NCBI GenBank assembly: GCA_963585895.1
Contig: OY757904.1
Span: 22,501,037-22,565,036, forward strand
From: Sepioteuthis lessoniana
Taxonomy: Eukaryota > Mollusca > Cephalopoda > Myopsida > Loliginidae
Direction: 5' to 3'
DNA length: 64,000 bases
Each line of letters starts with the position of its first letter. The first letter of the stretch is position 1. The translations under genes were made by a program, and so were the position numbers. Shown one piece after another: positions 10,470 through 22,225 of this stretch. The notes beneath the pieces were generated by a model. It had not been told where the DNA came from, made no database searches, and saw only the letters and a program-made list of their open reading frames with translations.

Positions 10470-11290
10470 TGTGCCTAAAAAGTAACGGGTTTGGTGTCAT
10501 AAACAATTTATTTCAATTCCAAACAACAAACTACAGGGTTTTCCCTTCAAAGTAATCTTTTCGAATCTAAGGCACTTTCCATCATACTCTGCCACAATTT
10601 TACACCCTACTGAAAGTATTCTTCTGGGATGCCTCCAGCCCCGTCGGTACAGACCTCTTGATGATCTTCACACATTCAAAACACCTCCCTTTGGTGATCT
10701 CCTTGAGTCACACGGAGCAAAATCAGGTATATACGGAGGTTGTTTCAGAACGACAATATATTCCTCTCGGCCCGGAACTATCGGATGCCCACGACACCCA
10801 GTCCCATTACTTTTCAGACCTATCGAAATCTTTAGTGATAATCTTCAAAATATCATTTTATTCATGTCCAGATGATTCGAAATCATTGGAACAGACCACC
10901 ACACACCATCTACCTTACCTGCTTGACACAGACCTCTGTCCTGCTTGTTGAAAGACTCCCGCTCCTGTACTCATCTTTCACTTCCTAACATTCGTCTTTG
11001 AACCTATTGTGCCATTCATAAACATATCTGCACGACTTAGTGTTATCTCCACACAATTGCTGTGTTCCCCCCCCCGCAAATTTCGGGTTTATTCGTTTCT
11101 CATTACTCATAACTATACGACCTAAAGAAAGGGCGTGTAAACAAAAGCACGCGAAAAAATACGATGGTTGCAGGGAACACATTTTACTCCAAAGATATCA
11201 TGTTAGATGATAATATAACCGTCTTATCCCTCTTTCACCAATAGTTCGCATAGCACACCCAATCCTGTTACTTTTCAGACAAGCCTCATT
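10470..11290 (-). mobile_element. Mariner-like DNA transposon, degraded, with terminal inverted repeats
   Basis: The left end (GCCTAAAAAGTAACGGGTTT, 10475-10494) and the right end (CCTGTTACTTTTCAGACAAG, 11264-11283) are inverted versions of one another, as mariner ends are. The length, about 820 bp, is below the usual 1.3 kb, so internal sequence is lost. Minus-strand pieces such as the EYDGKCLRFEK segment resemble the C-terminal part of mariner-type transposases. The frame is broken throughout, so this is a non-autonomous or dead copy. Confidence 0.6.

Positions 11291-11292
<2 letters not shown>

Positions 11293-11373
<81 letters not shown>
11293..11373. repeat. CA then TA microsatellite
   Basis: About 24 CA units followed by about 16 TA units, directly beside the mariner end. 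Confidence 0.95.
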
Positions 11374-11375
<2 letters not shown>

Positions 11376-12454
11376 TGTGTAGAATTTCAAGCATATTTAT
11401 TTTCTCCAAACAAAATCTACCATTCGTGTCGAAATAGTAGAACAAGATAAATTGCTATTTTCGCCCTTAAAGTCAGAGCACGTATTTATCAAAATATATT
11501 TAAAAATAGTTGCGAAATTGTTAGATAAATAGACAGTTGAAGGTCAGTGGTTAAATTTCCATTATAAGATTGTGAAACAATTATCTATTTTTTCAAAATA
11601 TAATTAAATAAACAAATTTAAAAAATCTGATACGTCGCAATATCCAACTTTTTTTCTAATCAACACGTACCGATAATCCAATCGATTCCTTGTCGTGTAT
11701 TAGAACAATGAAAACTAGACTGCATTAGATATCATCTTCAACTTATACTGGGGTCTTTATTCAACCATAATTTTTGCTTTGTAAAACTTGAAAAAGGTGT
11801 TATCTTTCTGCAGGTTTACTTCCATCTTTACAGATAATTTAAAACATGCGCTTTTAAACTAATGTACGACTGGTGTTATTTTTCTTTTTCTCTAAATGGG
11901 AATTGACCTTTATAGACGTGGTTATATTTAGAAACAAACAAAAATGCCTGCTCATTGTGAGGTTAATCTACGCTAACTGTACTTTTTGCAATAAAGCCAT
12001 AGTTTCTTTGATAAAACGAATCTATCACCTTTCTCCACATTGCTAAGGCAAGGTGTGGTACAAGGTCATGAGTATTGCCAAATTTTCCTCACGTACAAGA
12101 GTGTGGTTCCAAAAGTAGTTTCAGCTCAATCCTTCACTCCGACCCTCCTCATTATACAGTAGGTAAGGTACTGCATTGATGACGGACCTTTAAAACTTAT
12201 CTTATTAGTTTTTCCAGAGGCTTTTCTTAGATATCAGCTATGTAGATCTTTTAATATGTTGTCTCTGTCTACATTTGATGTTTACAGAGCTTATCTTCGC
12301 TCAGAACAGGGTTAGATTATATCAAATGCTGGATAGGAATTCTGTGTAAGTTCTTAAAGGTTTGGTTAAAATTAAATAAAAAACGCCAAAACCTAAGCTA
12401 AATTTTTCTCCACTCTAATCATTTTGAGCTATTTAATACCGTTTTATCAAAACC
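11374..12454. other. Mostly unassigned; weak SINE C trace
   Basis: AT-rich. At 12035-12180, antisense fragments such as GGTACAAGGTCATGAGT and TTTTCCTCACGTACAAGAG recall SINE C, but the match is poor. Nothing else is recognised. Confidence 0.3.
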
Positions 12455-12720
12455 ATATATTGTCTCATTGGTCTTGTGGGTAGAGTGCTCACCAATGGTC
12501 CGGGTGACCCGGGTAATACCAAAGACTTTTAAAATAGTACTTGATACCAACTTGCTTAACACTCAGCATTATAAAGTACGTATCAAAAGGTAAAGTGTAG
12601 CAATCCAGGGAAAGGAGTAGCGTTCTCCCCTACACCTCTGTGTAGTATCTATTGAAAAGGGAGCCTTCGGGTACTCTTGACTACTGTCACCAACTTTACT
12701 TTTATATATTGTACTTTACT
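12455..12720 (+). mobile_element. SINE B copy, sense strand
   Basis: tRNA-like head GGTCTTGTGGGTAGAGTGCT followed by a degenerate B box, then body blocks GTACTTGATACCAACTTGC, GTAAAGTGTAGCAATCC and GGGAGCCTTCGGGTACTCTT. It ends ACCAACTTTACTTTTATA. Full length is about 265 bp. It is the best sense-strand reference for family B. Confidence 0.75.
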
Positions 12721-13494
12721 TTTATATAATGTATTGTTATGTTTATGACCTGGTGCTCTTAAAAATTGATCTTGTGTCACATACTGCTTGTGAGTCGGTA
12801 AATACACATGGCCTTGTGTTCTTTATATTTTCTGCAGCAGATTTTTCAATTATAGTTTGATATCTACTGAATAAGTTACATGCTATGTTTGTTTGGTAAA
12901 TGTCAAGTAGTACAAACGAGCAGTTTTGGTAAGTATCCGTTTTTTTTTCTTTCTGAACGTCTAGGTCATTGAGTTAACAATAGTTGAATAAGTATATGCT
13001 CTTCACTTTTCGGCTAAGTTTCTTTTTTTTTAAATTACCACTGGTGCCAGAGATTTGTGTTCTAGCTTTGATAAAAGGCCAGGATTCCAAATGGTGTTTT
13101 TTCTATTCATTTTTACTTAGTTTTATTCATTTTTTAAAAAATAGGTTTTCTTTATTCAGAAGATTGTCACAAAGCAATCTTCCTCTTCTCCATTTTCTCT
13201 TGTTTGGATTTAAGTTAAGTAAATGCTAAGAAATTTTATATTTGTTTCGTTGAATTGTTTCTGTTTTGTTTTGTTTTCATTTGATTTTCTTTCTTACGCC
13301 TTGGATCTGTTGTCTTTCTCAAATCTCTTTTTGTTTTTCCTTTATTTTTGTTTGTTTGTTCACTTTTCCCCCTTTTTTCCTTCTTTGATCTGTTTCTTTT
13401 TCTCAACTCATTCTTTCTTTCTTTATTTGACTTTTTTCTTTATTGTAAGTTAACTTTTTTCTATACTTTTAAATCTCTTTGATATTGTTTTGTT

Positions 13495-13690
13495 TGATTG
13501 CTTAGTGGCATATCAACCTTGGTTGTTTATTTAATGCCAAAGCCATCCTGGTAGAAAAATAGCAGTGATACTATTTAACCCATTGCTAGGTGGACAAGTG
13601 TATCAGTCCAAATGTGAACGTAGTGGGGCGACAGGTGTTTGAATTCGTTTACTTTAAGGCCGCAGTCTCTGATATGTTTTATTTTTCTCA
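13495..13690 (-). mobile_element. SINE A fragment in the CTTT tract
   Basis: Antisense tail GTGGCATATCAACCTTGG, ATTTAATGCCAAAGCCATC, then body ATAGCAGTGATACTATTTA and a diverged head with TTTGAATTCGTTTACT. Surrounded by CTTT-rich sequence. Confidence 0.5.
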
Positions 13691-13923
13691 TCCCGATCAT
13701 ACTACTTGTTTTTCTCCCACTTTTATTTGGTTTTTAAAATTTGTTACCTTGTTCAAATACTTCTTTCTTTCTTTCTCTCTTTCTTTCTTTCTTAGTATTT
13801 TTAATACTTTGTTTCTTTCATTATTTCTCTCTTTCTTTTTTTCTTCTTGGACCTTTTTATTTTGCTTACCTCCATTTCTTTCTTTCTCTCACACATTCGT
13901 GTATTATCTTTATTACATGTCCA

Positions 13924-13972
<49 letters not shown>

Positions 13973-14195
13973 TATATAATATTCTCTCATTTTTCCTTTG
14001 TTGGTTTTCCTTTCTTTTTTTATTCTTATTTTTTCTTTACTTGCTTCTTTCTTATTGTTTTTTTTTTTTTACTTCGCTTGTTTTCTCCTTCTCTCATACT
14101 TTTCCTTAGTTTATTTTTCTATTGGTCTTTTTTCAGTATCATATATTTCCCCGCATTTATTTCTTTGTTTCTTTCATTCTTTCTTCAGATAAATT

Positions 14196-14243
<48 letters not shown>

Positions 14244-14475
14244 TCAAACAATTCCTCATTTTCCCCCTCTTTCTATCCTTTATTCTTATTGCTCAAAACT
14301 TTTTTTTTTTCATTTGATATATTTTTTTTCTTTCATCTTGTTTGTTTCTTTCTTATTTCGTCTGTTTTATTTCACTCACTTTCGTTTTCTTTTTCCTCTC
14401 ATTTTCTTTTTCGATTTTCTTTGTCCGTTTTCAGTATCATATGTCCACTTGTTTCTTTGTTTCTACTGGTAAATA

Positions 14476-14518
<43 letters not shown>

Positions 14519-14526
14519 TTTCTTTA

Positions 14527-14628
14527 ATCTATGATACTAAACTGCAGATGATGTTGAGTCTCTAGTTCTCGAGCCCTAGAGAGTAGGAAGCACCCTCTCA
14601 TTGTAATTACTCCCAGGTTGACTAATGA

Positions 14629-14666
<38 letters not shown>

Positions 14667-14766
14667 ACTATGATATTAAACTGCATATAATTTTGAGCCT
14701 CTAGTTCACGATCTCTAGAGAGTAGGAAACACCCTTTCATTGACATTACTCTCAGCATGACTAAAG
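14527..14766 (+). mobile_element. Two SINE E fragments alternating with CTTT arrays
   Basis: 14527-14630 and 14667-14766 carry the same segment: ATGATACTAAACTGCA, then GAGCCTCTAGTTC-type and CATTGTAATTACTCCCAGG-type blocks. Each is followed by a TTTC array. The pair looks like a local duplication of fragment plus microsatellite. Confidence 0.65.
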
Positions 14767-14810
<44 letters not shown>

Positions 14811-14829
14811 TAAACGAATTAAACCTGAA

Positions 14830-15194
14830 CTGAAGAATGCAGAGTTAAGATTCCAGAAGTTTAACCATGAAGCTACTACACCTGAAATGTCTGTTTTGCT
14901 GAGTTTTTTTTGTTTTTATATCAGACCTAAGTATAGGTGTTCATAAAAAGAAAGCTTTTCTATTCCTCGACGGCGTTTACCTCTTTTACGATTCTTTCCT
15001 ATTTTCAAGACTAAGATTTCTTATACAGAGTTTCACACGATAAAGAACTATTCCGCCTCTAATGCCATTCTGTTTCTATACAGAAAAAAAAAAAAAACAA
15101 GAACAAAAATTCGTAAAAGAAAAAAGAGAAAATGAAGAAAAAGGGGAAAGTGATGAGAACAAAAGAAAAAGGAGAGATTAATAAAAATAAGTTT
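14830..15194. other. Unassigned, purine-rich toward its end
   Basis: No recognised feature. An A/G-rich stretch runs from about 15083 to 15190. Confidence 0.4.
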
Positions 15195-15600
15195 TAAACA
15201 GTCATCCTGCTGCGGGGTCACGCGCGCAGAGGCAAACTGTAGCCCCGGAAAGCAATTTTGAATACATTATTACTTCTCCGTTAAAACGGCTCCTTTTTTC
15301 CAAAATAGAACGGCCAGTCGGCTACATCAAAAGGAGGACGTAATCGGATTTTATTAGGGCAGCCCGAGTCAATCCTAAAGTAACCAGGCGTGAAATTCCA
15401 GCATCTTTTCTTTCGGTGTCTTCTTGGGATGAAGACGCGTGCGAGAAAACTACCCTGGCTGTTCATACTTTCTTTCGCTCGTTCACTCATAGATTTATTC
15501 TCTTGGCTGGGAATAGGTTGCCCTCAAGGAGACGTTGCTGGAAGTGCTGTCTGCATCCATGATTGATTGTAGGGAAATTTTGGCCTTTCCTCAAACGGTG
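15195..15600. other. CpG-containing non-repetitive patch
   Basis: Less AT-rich than its surroundings and holding many CpG dinucleotides (for example CACGCGCGCAG near 15220, GAAGACGCGTGCGAG near 15430). It shows none of the local repeat families. A minus-strand frame of 69 codons (15281-15490) has mixed composition but no recognised domain. It could be a host regulatory region or exon, or an unrecognised mobile element. Confidence 0.3.
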
Positions 15601-15686
15601 AACATTAGCGAGAGAAAGTTCAAGAAATGGTGAGAAAGAAACAGAGAGAAGGAGAGAAATAAAGCAAGGAAAGTGGAATGAAGACG

Positions 15687-15691
<5 letters not shown>

Positions 15692-15752
<61 letters not shown>
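15692..15752. repeat. GA dinucleotide microsatellite
   Basis: About 30 GA units within a wider purine-rich stretch (15600-15830). The SLSL frames on the minus strand are artefacts. Confidence 0.95.
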
Positions 15753-15754
<2 letters not shown>

Positions 15755-15839
15755 CTGAATGACAGGTAAGAAAAAAGAGAAAAAAAGGAAAGTATAAGAA
15801 ATTGCGAAGACAGAGCAAATAGTAAAAAGATTAGTTGGC

Positions 15840-16260
15840 TAGTATCGCAGTGAGAACTAAGTCTGTTTCAAAAGAGGAACCCCATAATTGCAGCCTTGTG
15901 CCAAACGTAACTACAATGAGTTTATTTTGGGCATCTCGTCGTAGCGTGAGGTTTAGAAATTTACGCCAGAAAAAAACATGATGAGTTCGGTTTTCGGTGT
16001 GCACCCCTTAATTCATGCCTTGTGCCCGACTAAGCTAAGTTTAATAGATGACAGAGTGCGTAGCATTGTGTAATGCTTGGAAGGATATGCTTGCAGCCTG
16101 TTGCTAGAGAGTCCGATTCTCACTGGGTGTCCTATATTTCTGGATTTGTGCCACAACCGATCAAACAAAATGACTGCTTTATCGGCAGAGTTTGGAATAT
16201 GCTGACTGTCTCTCCTGTAGGGGGTGGGGGATTTACTGTCTCCCCTGTGAGGGCTAAGAA
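15840..16260. other. Possible tRNA-derived SINE, weakly seen
   Basis: TGTAATGCTTGGAAGGATAT followed by AGAGTCCGATTCTCAC looks like a tRNA-type head with a degenerate B box. A phrase near 16130 (GTGTCCTATATTTCTGG) recalls SINE starts. A related head with GGTTTCGATTTTCAC lies at 59573-59620. Evidence is thin. Confidence 0.3.
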
Positions 16261-16261
16261 A

Positions 16262-16645
16262 AAGTGGTGTCATGGGTATGATACTAAACTGCTTCTGTAA
16301 GAAATGTCTCGTTTCTGGAGATCTGGAGATTCTGAAGTTCCCCTTCATGGCAATTACTCCCTGGTCAACTCTGATCCGGAGTGGAAGCACCAGTCAGGGC
16401 CCCATCTATGGATCGAATAGATCTATTTGCAAATTATTTGTATTAGATAGGAATACTTGTATCCTAGAACTGTGTGAAAATCATTTGTATTAGGTAGGAA
16501 TAGTTGATATCGTATAACTTTGAGCAGAAACCATAATAAACTACACTAAAAATGAAAACATAAACGCTTAATGAACGTGATTCTCTCACCTCTAGGCATA
16601 AAATAAGCGTTAACCACTTGACATCCCTTTAAAAATCAACTACTC
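16262..16645 (+). mobile_element. SINE E copy, near full length
   Basis: Landmarks in order: ATGATACTAAACTGCTTC, CTTCATGGCAATTACTCCC, GGATCGAATAGATCTATTTG, repeats of TTGTATTAGATAGGAAT, and the tail AGGCATAAAATAAGCGTTAA plus CTTGACATCCC. The TATTAGATAGGAAT block occurs twice. Confidence 0.7.
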
Positions 16646-16870
16646 AATCCAACTCAATAAACAAGAGATGTCTCACAACAAATCTGGGAATATGATAATT
16701 AATCATTAAACGTAGAATACGTGTGTGTGTCTTTAGAAGGAAAATATAGAATATAAGTGTTTGAAAACCTGAAACGTGAACAAACAAACAAACAAACAAA
16801 CTAACCGAAAACAAACAAACGAACAATAAAAAACAAGCCATATTGAAAGAGAAACAGTACGATCAGATAA
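16646..16870. other. Unassigned sequence
   Basis: AT-rich; a CAAA-type run lies near 16779-16830. No gene seen. Confidence 0.4.
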
Positions 16871-17136
16871 TGAAGTATTGATTGATTGATTGATTTTAAT
16901 GACGTGTCAACCTGTCTAGAATTATTCTATACCTAGAGATTAGGAAACCTCGTTCATTGTACCTTCATATTCACATTTTTTTTGTTTAATTGTTTCTCAC
17001 GATTTTTTTTCGCGCACTGTCCTATCTAATACGAATATTTTCTAAACAAATCTATTTGACTCTTAGATGATAACTTAATAGGTCCTTAGTCCACGAGTGT
17101 GAGTGGACCAGGGCGTAATGGCAACTAAGAGTTTAG

Positions 17137-17765
17137 TACAGTTTGGTTTGGTTTTATGGCATATCAACAATTGTAGGTTATTTGATGCCACATCCGGTTT
17201 ATGTATGTATATTCGATTGTCAAAAACAATTTAATCAAATATCAGTAATTTGTTCATACAAAGTTAAATAATCAAACAGTTCTATTTCTAACAATTCAAT
17301 TTAGCATAAGTCAACAAAGTTAAAGGGTTCCAGGTATAGCTATATATAATTAAGTATTTGATTAAACATCAGTCATTCGTTTAAACACAGTTAAATGATC
17401 AAACAATTATATTACAAATAATTCGATTCTTTTTGACCCATAGATAGGTGCTACCACCCCGGGACAGAGTGGACCTGGAAGCGATGCAAATGAAGAGGTA
17501 TACCGCATTCCCCAAAGCTCCAGTCTTATTCGAGCCTCACCATCAGATTGCTTAATGTCATTTCCAGGGCACTCGTTCTAGGAAAGTCTTACCTGTATGC
17601 AAAGATGCAGTCGGTGTATTCTACAGCCCCAGCCAACTGGTCTGGATAGCTTAGTGTCATAATCAGGACATTCCTTGGCCGGATTCTTACCTGTCAGCAA
17701 AGATACAGTCAGTGTATTCTACAACGCTTGCCAACTGGGCTGGTAACTGCGAGGTTCTTCACACG
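17137..17765 (-). mobile_element. SINE D copy 3 with duplicated leader
   Basis: Antisense D with tail GGTTTTATGGCATATCAAC, body blocks, CCCATAGATAGGTGCTACC, then two successive leader copies: GCAGTCGGTGTATTCTACAG (near 17608) and ATACAGTCAGTGTATTCTAC (near 17703). The doubled leader is the same change that is greatly amplified at 43591-45302. Confidence 0.7.
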
Positions 17766-17787
17766 CCCGATACCTTCAATTTGCTTG

Positions 17788-18427
17788 TTTGTTTGGGTTT
17801 ATGGCATATAAACCTTTGAAGTTTATGCCAAATCTATTTTTATACCAAAAAAAATAGTTCCATTTCAAACAACTTAGTTTAGCATTAGTACACTGAGTAA
17901 TTGTCAAAAACATTTCTATTTCAAGCTATTCAGTTTAGTTAAACAGTTCTTATTCAAACAATTTAGTAAATTATTAGTAAAGCTTTTGTTTACACACAGT
18001 TAAATGTCAAAACAGTTCTATTTCAAACAATTCAAAATAGCACAGTACAGTTTCAATGTCAAAAACAGTTATATTTCAAACAATTTACTTTAGAATAAGT
18101 ACACAGTTTAGTTCTATTTGACCCATAGATAGGACCCTTATCATGTGCTATTATTCCGAGGCAGAGTGAACTTTGGAGCGATAGTAATGAAGAGAAGCTC
18201 TGCATTCCCCAAAGCTCCGACATTGCTGGAAACTCACCATTACAGTGTTTAGTGTCATAACCAGGACACTCGTTCTGGGGGATTGGTCTTACCCCTCTGC
18301 AGGGAAGCAGTTGGTGTATTCTACAAGCCCACCCGATGGGTCACAAGACCCTCGTTCGGGAGAGGTCTAACCCCTCTGCAGAGATGTAGTCGGCGTATTC
18401 TACAGCCCCAGCCGACTGGGCAAACCA
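17788..18427 (-). mobile_element. SINE D copy 4 with duplicated leader
   Basis: Antisense D with five or more CAGTTCTATTTCAAAC-type body blocks spaced about 60 bp. Near the end it carries two leader copies (GCAGTTGGTGTATTCTAC at about 18307 and GTAGTCGGCGTATTCTACAG at about 18385), each preceded by GACACTCGTTC- or GACCCTCGTTC-type sequence. Confidence 0.7.
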
Positions 18428-18545
18428 GACCTCCAGAACTGGAACCTCACCAGTAGATGCAGTTTAGAATCATACTCAGAACACCACTTTTTTCAATAGT
18501 ATTCTTACCCTTCTAAAGAGGATATTGTCAGTGTATTAAACCAGA

Positions 18546-19224
18546 CAGAAAATAAAACATAAAAACTTAATAGGTAACGATTGGCATCTTATGGATCATA
18601 TTTGTTTCCAAAGTAACTAGAATAAATGCAAAGAGCTTAATCACAATACAGCAAGTTTTCAGCCTCACAAGTACTTTTCCAAATCGCTTCCACCGTTAGC
18701 TATAGATTTTTGCCAATTTAAGACCCTTGGACACTCTCTGTATTTTCAAAGTAGTTAGAATGAGTGACAATTTTGAAATATTTGTTTAACCAATCATAGG
18801 CGTAATACCTGAGGTTTCATAAACACTTAATAATATAAATGAGACTGTTCAAATAAAAGTAGAACAGATATAAATAATCGATAAGTCAAAAGGGGTGTAA
18901 AAGGCATGATTTTTTCTTGCTCTTAAGTCTTTTAGAAATTTTAGTTGTTATCAAATATATTTAAAAGAATGTATTTTTAGAAAATCCTACACAGACAAAA
19001 ATTACTAACAAAAAAATTATTATCATAAAACTTCAATCTTATTTTCAGAATTTTCAAACTTGTCCACAAATGCTGAATATTTACTTAAATTCATATTCAA
19101 TATGAATAAAACAGAAAAAAAGGAGCTACTTTTAATTCTGATCTCGGTCTGCAGAAAAAAAGCATTCTTGAAAGTATACTCACCAAACTGATCACCGTTC
19201 ATAATTGAAACGATATGCCATAAT

Positions 19225-19230
<6 letters not shown>
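18546..19230. other. Unassigned AT-rich sequence
   Basis: No recognised repeat, RNA or gene. Confidence 0.4.

Positions 19231-19270
<40 letters not shown>
19231..19270. repeat. TA microsatellite
   Basis: About 20 TA units. Confidence 0.9.
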
Positions 19271-19274
<4 letters not shown>

Positions 19275-20081
19275 TGATTTCCATATTAAAAAAGATGTTA
19301 ATTTTTGTACGAAAGAAAGCTCAAAAAGCTATAATGTTTGCATCTATATTATGTTTATTTGCCAATTAATATTTTCGTTTTGAACGCCGCTTAAAAGAGT
19401 TTTTTTGGGAGATGGCAGACAATAATCTTTGAATTGCCTCGTAAATTTTTAAGAATCAAAACTCAACGTAATTTAAGAAATCTTTTCTTTCCTACATTGT
19501 TAAGAACACATTTTTTTTTTATCCAATTAGAATCATAAATTAATTAATCCACTTTTCATTTAATTTGGAGCCTAATATCGTGATAAAATAGAAAAACCTT
19601 CCGTAGATAGATTCGTTTCTATTTCTTCACAATTTTCGTTTCTTTATTCCTCTTAGATTAAAAGCCAATATTCAGTTCCTTCGAGAATATATTAAATTTT
19701 AGGATTGCTTAATTATTTTCTGCGAGAAAAAAACAACTGCGATACTTCTACTAATATTACATTCTCTGAATATTCGGTTGCATAACACTTACATATTAGA
19801 GCATTTATATACTTTCCCTCTACTTAGTGAAATACTCATCCAATGATCCTTTACACATACAAACTATATTATTTAGATTTAAAACAATGCAAACTGTAAT
19901 TAATTTTCTTTTTGTTGATGTCTTATTAGAGCATATTAATGCTCTAGCGATAATCACTGTTTTCTTACAAGAATAAACATGGTCAATTTTGTTGCTAATC
20001 AAGAAATTTTTCAGTCTAGTTAAAGAAATAACATTTTTTGAATTTGTAAAATTGTTTTACTTCACCATTTACACACCTTTA
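19271..20081. other. Unassigned AT-rich sequence
   Basis: No recognised repeat, RNA or gene. Short frames near 19820-20002 carry no family signature. Confidence 0.4.
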
Positions 20082-20146
<65 letters not shown>

Positions 20147-20158
20147 TGTGTATATATG
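20082..20158. repeat. TA then TG microsatellite
   Basis: About 15 TA units, then TG units with interruptions, then TATA. Confidence 0.9.
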
Positions 20159-20289
20159 TACAGAGAGAGACTTTGTCTAGACATCTAGACTTTGTCTTGA
20201 TAACAATCTAACCGTCGAAACCAATCACTTCATTCTATAAGTTACTTAGCAGTGAACGTGCGGTCTCGATACAATTTCATAACAACACC

Positions 20290-20680
20290 TTGTTGACAGA
20301 GCTTCGAATAGACCGACTATGCCCTGCTAAGCGGTAAGGCCTTCACTCCACCCAACAAGTTGTCCTGGGCATGACTCTAAACTGAATTTGTGAAGCTCCA
20401 GTTTTGGAGATTTGGGGAATGTAGAGTACCCCTTCATTGCCATTACTCCCAGGTTCACTTTTTCCAGGAATTGGTGTACATGGGTTAAATACATATGTTT
20501 AAAAATCATTTGTGTTCAATGGGATCAAGTGCAAAGAAACTCTTTCGAAATAAATACACAAAATAATGCCAACTGGAACGTACACCGAACCTGATTGTCT
20601 TACCTCAAGGCATACAATAACCCCAGACAGGTTGACATGCCTTTCGAATTAATTAATCATGTTTGATCTCACTTCATAAA
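20290..20680 (+). mobile_element. SINE E copy
   Basis: Leader GAATAGACCGACTATGCCC, then GTCCTGGGCATGACTC, ATTGCCATTACTCCCAGG, ACATGGGTTAAATAC, and the tail AAGGCATACAATAACCCCAG plus GGTTGACATGCC. The middle shows a single TTTGTGTTCAATGGGAT-type body block. Confidence 0.7.
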
Positions 20681-20920
20681 GTAATTGACTGGAAATAAAA
20701 TTCCAACACCTTGAAGAATGATGTAACTTTACATCTAGCTACGATATTTGTATATGGATATAAAGTACTGTTGATACATACCTTAGTTTGGAACCTGTTT
20801 AATTAGTGATAATTAAAAAAGAGTTCTGATTGTAATTTCAGATATTAATCTGTATGTTTATTCCTGTCATATACTAAACTTTGATTAGTCTGGAACATAA
20901 CCATTTATTTAGTTACAGTA
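20681..20920. other. Unassigned sequence
   Basis: Nothing recognised. Confidence 0.35.
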
Positions 20921-21115
20921 TCTGTGGGAATCGGTGACCCGGGTTCAAGTCCTTTTAACTTCTCCCTTTGCCCAAATACTCTAGGTAAAAAATGGATCCA
21001 TCTGTTCTCATCTCCCAACTATGAACAGGCTGAGTTCTTTAGCCTTGGTTAGGCAACCAGTCTAGGAGAAGAAAATTCTGAATTCAGACCAGCTGTACTC
21101 TGCTAAATATATATC
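20921..21115 (+). mobile_element. SINE C copy 4
   Basis: Sense-strand C with a B-box-like GGGTTCAAGTCC, body AACTATGAACAGGCTGAG, TTAGGCAACCAGTCTAGGAG and GAAAATTCTGAATTCAGACC. The 3' end is truncated or diverged. Confidence 0.65.
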
Positions 21116-21339
21116 GCACATCATGATCTTTGGGGAGGGTTTCGGTACTGTAAATACATACTTTTAAATTATGAGAATGCCATAGAGTGAAAACTCGACC
21201 TGATTGTTCAAAAAATTATCACCCCGAACTAAAGCCAAAAATGCGTAGATTCATATAAATAATCAGAAAAGGGGAATTATAAGAAGCATAATAATCTTTA
21301 TATTAATTAGTATTCTTATTAATTTCCATAGGGCACGCT

Positions 21340-21622
21340 TAGCGAAGCTGTATTCGTCGTAGGAGATGGAATCGGCAACCCGTGTTTAAATCTTAGATGA
21401 GGTTGCTTGCGTTTCCCTCCACGCTAATGCCCTTAGGAAAGGCATGAATCCATCTCTTCTCTTTAAGCTATGGGTAAAGAGAACACTTGAATTTCTGTTT
21501 AAAAATTGACATTGTATCACATTCTGACCGTGTGAGAAGGGTTACACTATTTGCTGTTACTCAGAGGTCACCCATCTAATTGCTGAGTTGGTTCATCATT
21601 GCTTAACGCCAAGCAGGAATCA
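21340..21622 (+). mobile_element. SINE C copy 5, long form
   Basis: Sense-strand C with head TCGTAGGAGATGGAATCGG, body CCCTTAGGAAAGGCATG, AGCTATGGGTAAAGAG, ATTGACATTGTATCACATTC. It then carries the extra 3' module GTTACTCAGAGGTCACCCAT and TTCATCATTGCTTAACGCC. The same module is antisense at 3390-3465, so a long C subfamily exists. Confidence 0.65.
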
Positions 21623-21834
21623 ATTATTTGAACATGACTGTAACTTTATCAGCATGTTTAATCTTCAATGAATACAAATGTAACGTAATGGCCAAGGGAT
21701 TTCGGTCCATGCTTTTGAGTTTAGTTCGGCTGAGAACCTTTCGGCTCAGCACATGGGTTAGTTATGTGCAACTTGATGTAGGTGTTAACACGCGCGTGCG
21801 TGTGTGTGCATAGAGCGGACGTGCCACTTAGGGA

Positions 21835-22225
21835 TGTCACAATAGCCCGAGATGACGGAACGGGGTGACAGGGTGCGGGTGACGTCACGCACCGGAAGCG
21901 CGCGGAGGTTTGTGTGAGAATCTGAAGAAATTTAGGGAGTTGAAATTTAGACACCGAACGAGGAGGATCGACTTTTGGAGCTCGCAGACGCGAGGCGAAC
22001 TTGCGCCCAATGGTGGCCGCTCGAGATGGTGGCCAAATGAATAAGACAGCATAAAAGATTGTGTCTCTCCTCCTTATGTCGAAACCTTTAACTCAAAGTT
22101 AATAAAAAGGTTTCCTACCTGAACAAGAAGTCGTTACGTGTTTTCAAATTTCGAGATTCCTATGTTGTTTATGTGTTCTACGTTATGTATATATGTAATG
22201 AACGTCCCATGTACATTTCGTAAAT
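21835..22225 (+). mobile_element. LTR-like relic, family 2, copy 1
   Basis: A GC-richer block that matches the antisense relic at 27235-27605. Shared parts include GTGACGTCACGC (a CRE-type motif), GAAGCG, a GATTGTGTCTCTC block, AACCTTTAACTCAAAG and GATTCCTATG near the 3' end. It starts TGTCAC. These are features of a solo LTR; no internal region is seen and the family is unknown. Confidence 0.45.

Larger units (their letters stand above)
12950..14820 (+). repeat. Pyrimidine tract dominated by CTTT repeats
   Basis: Nearly 1.9 kb of T/C-rich sequence with pure TTTC blocks at about 13928-13972, 14198-14244, 14478-14520, 14630-14666 and 14768-14811. All the long FLSFF-type frames here arise from the repeat. 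Embedded pieces of SINE A (13495-13690, antisense) and SINE E (14530-14630, 14667-14765) show that transposons sit inside the tract. Confidence 0.9.
16871..18545 (-). mobile_element. SINE E copy split by two SINE D copies
   Basis: The E tail and body lie at 16871-17135 (antisense TTGATTGATTGATTTTAATG through GTGAGTGGACCAGGGCG). The rest of E resumes near 18428 (AGAACTGGAACCTCACC through AGAGGATATTGTCAGTGT). Between them are two antisense D elements in a row. The outer E is therefore the oldest part of the nest. Confidence 0.65.

Noticed and set aside
13590-14534. Several FLSFF-rich frames that look like membrane proteins
   Set aside because: Products of CTTT repeats, present in all three frames.
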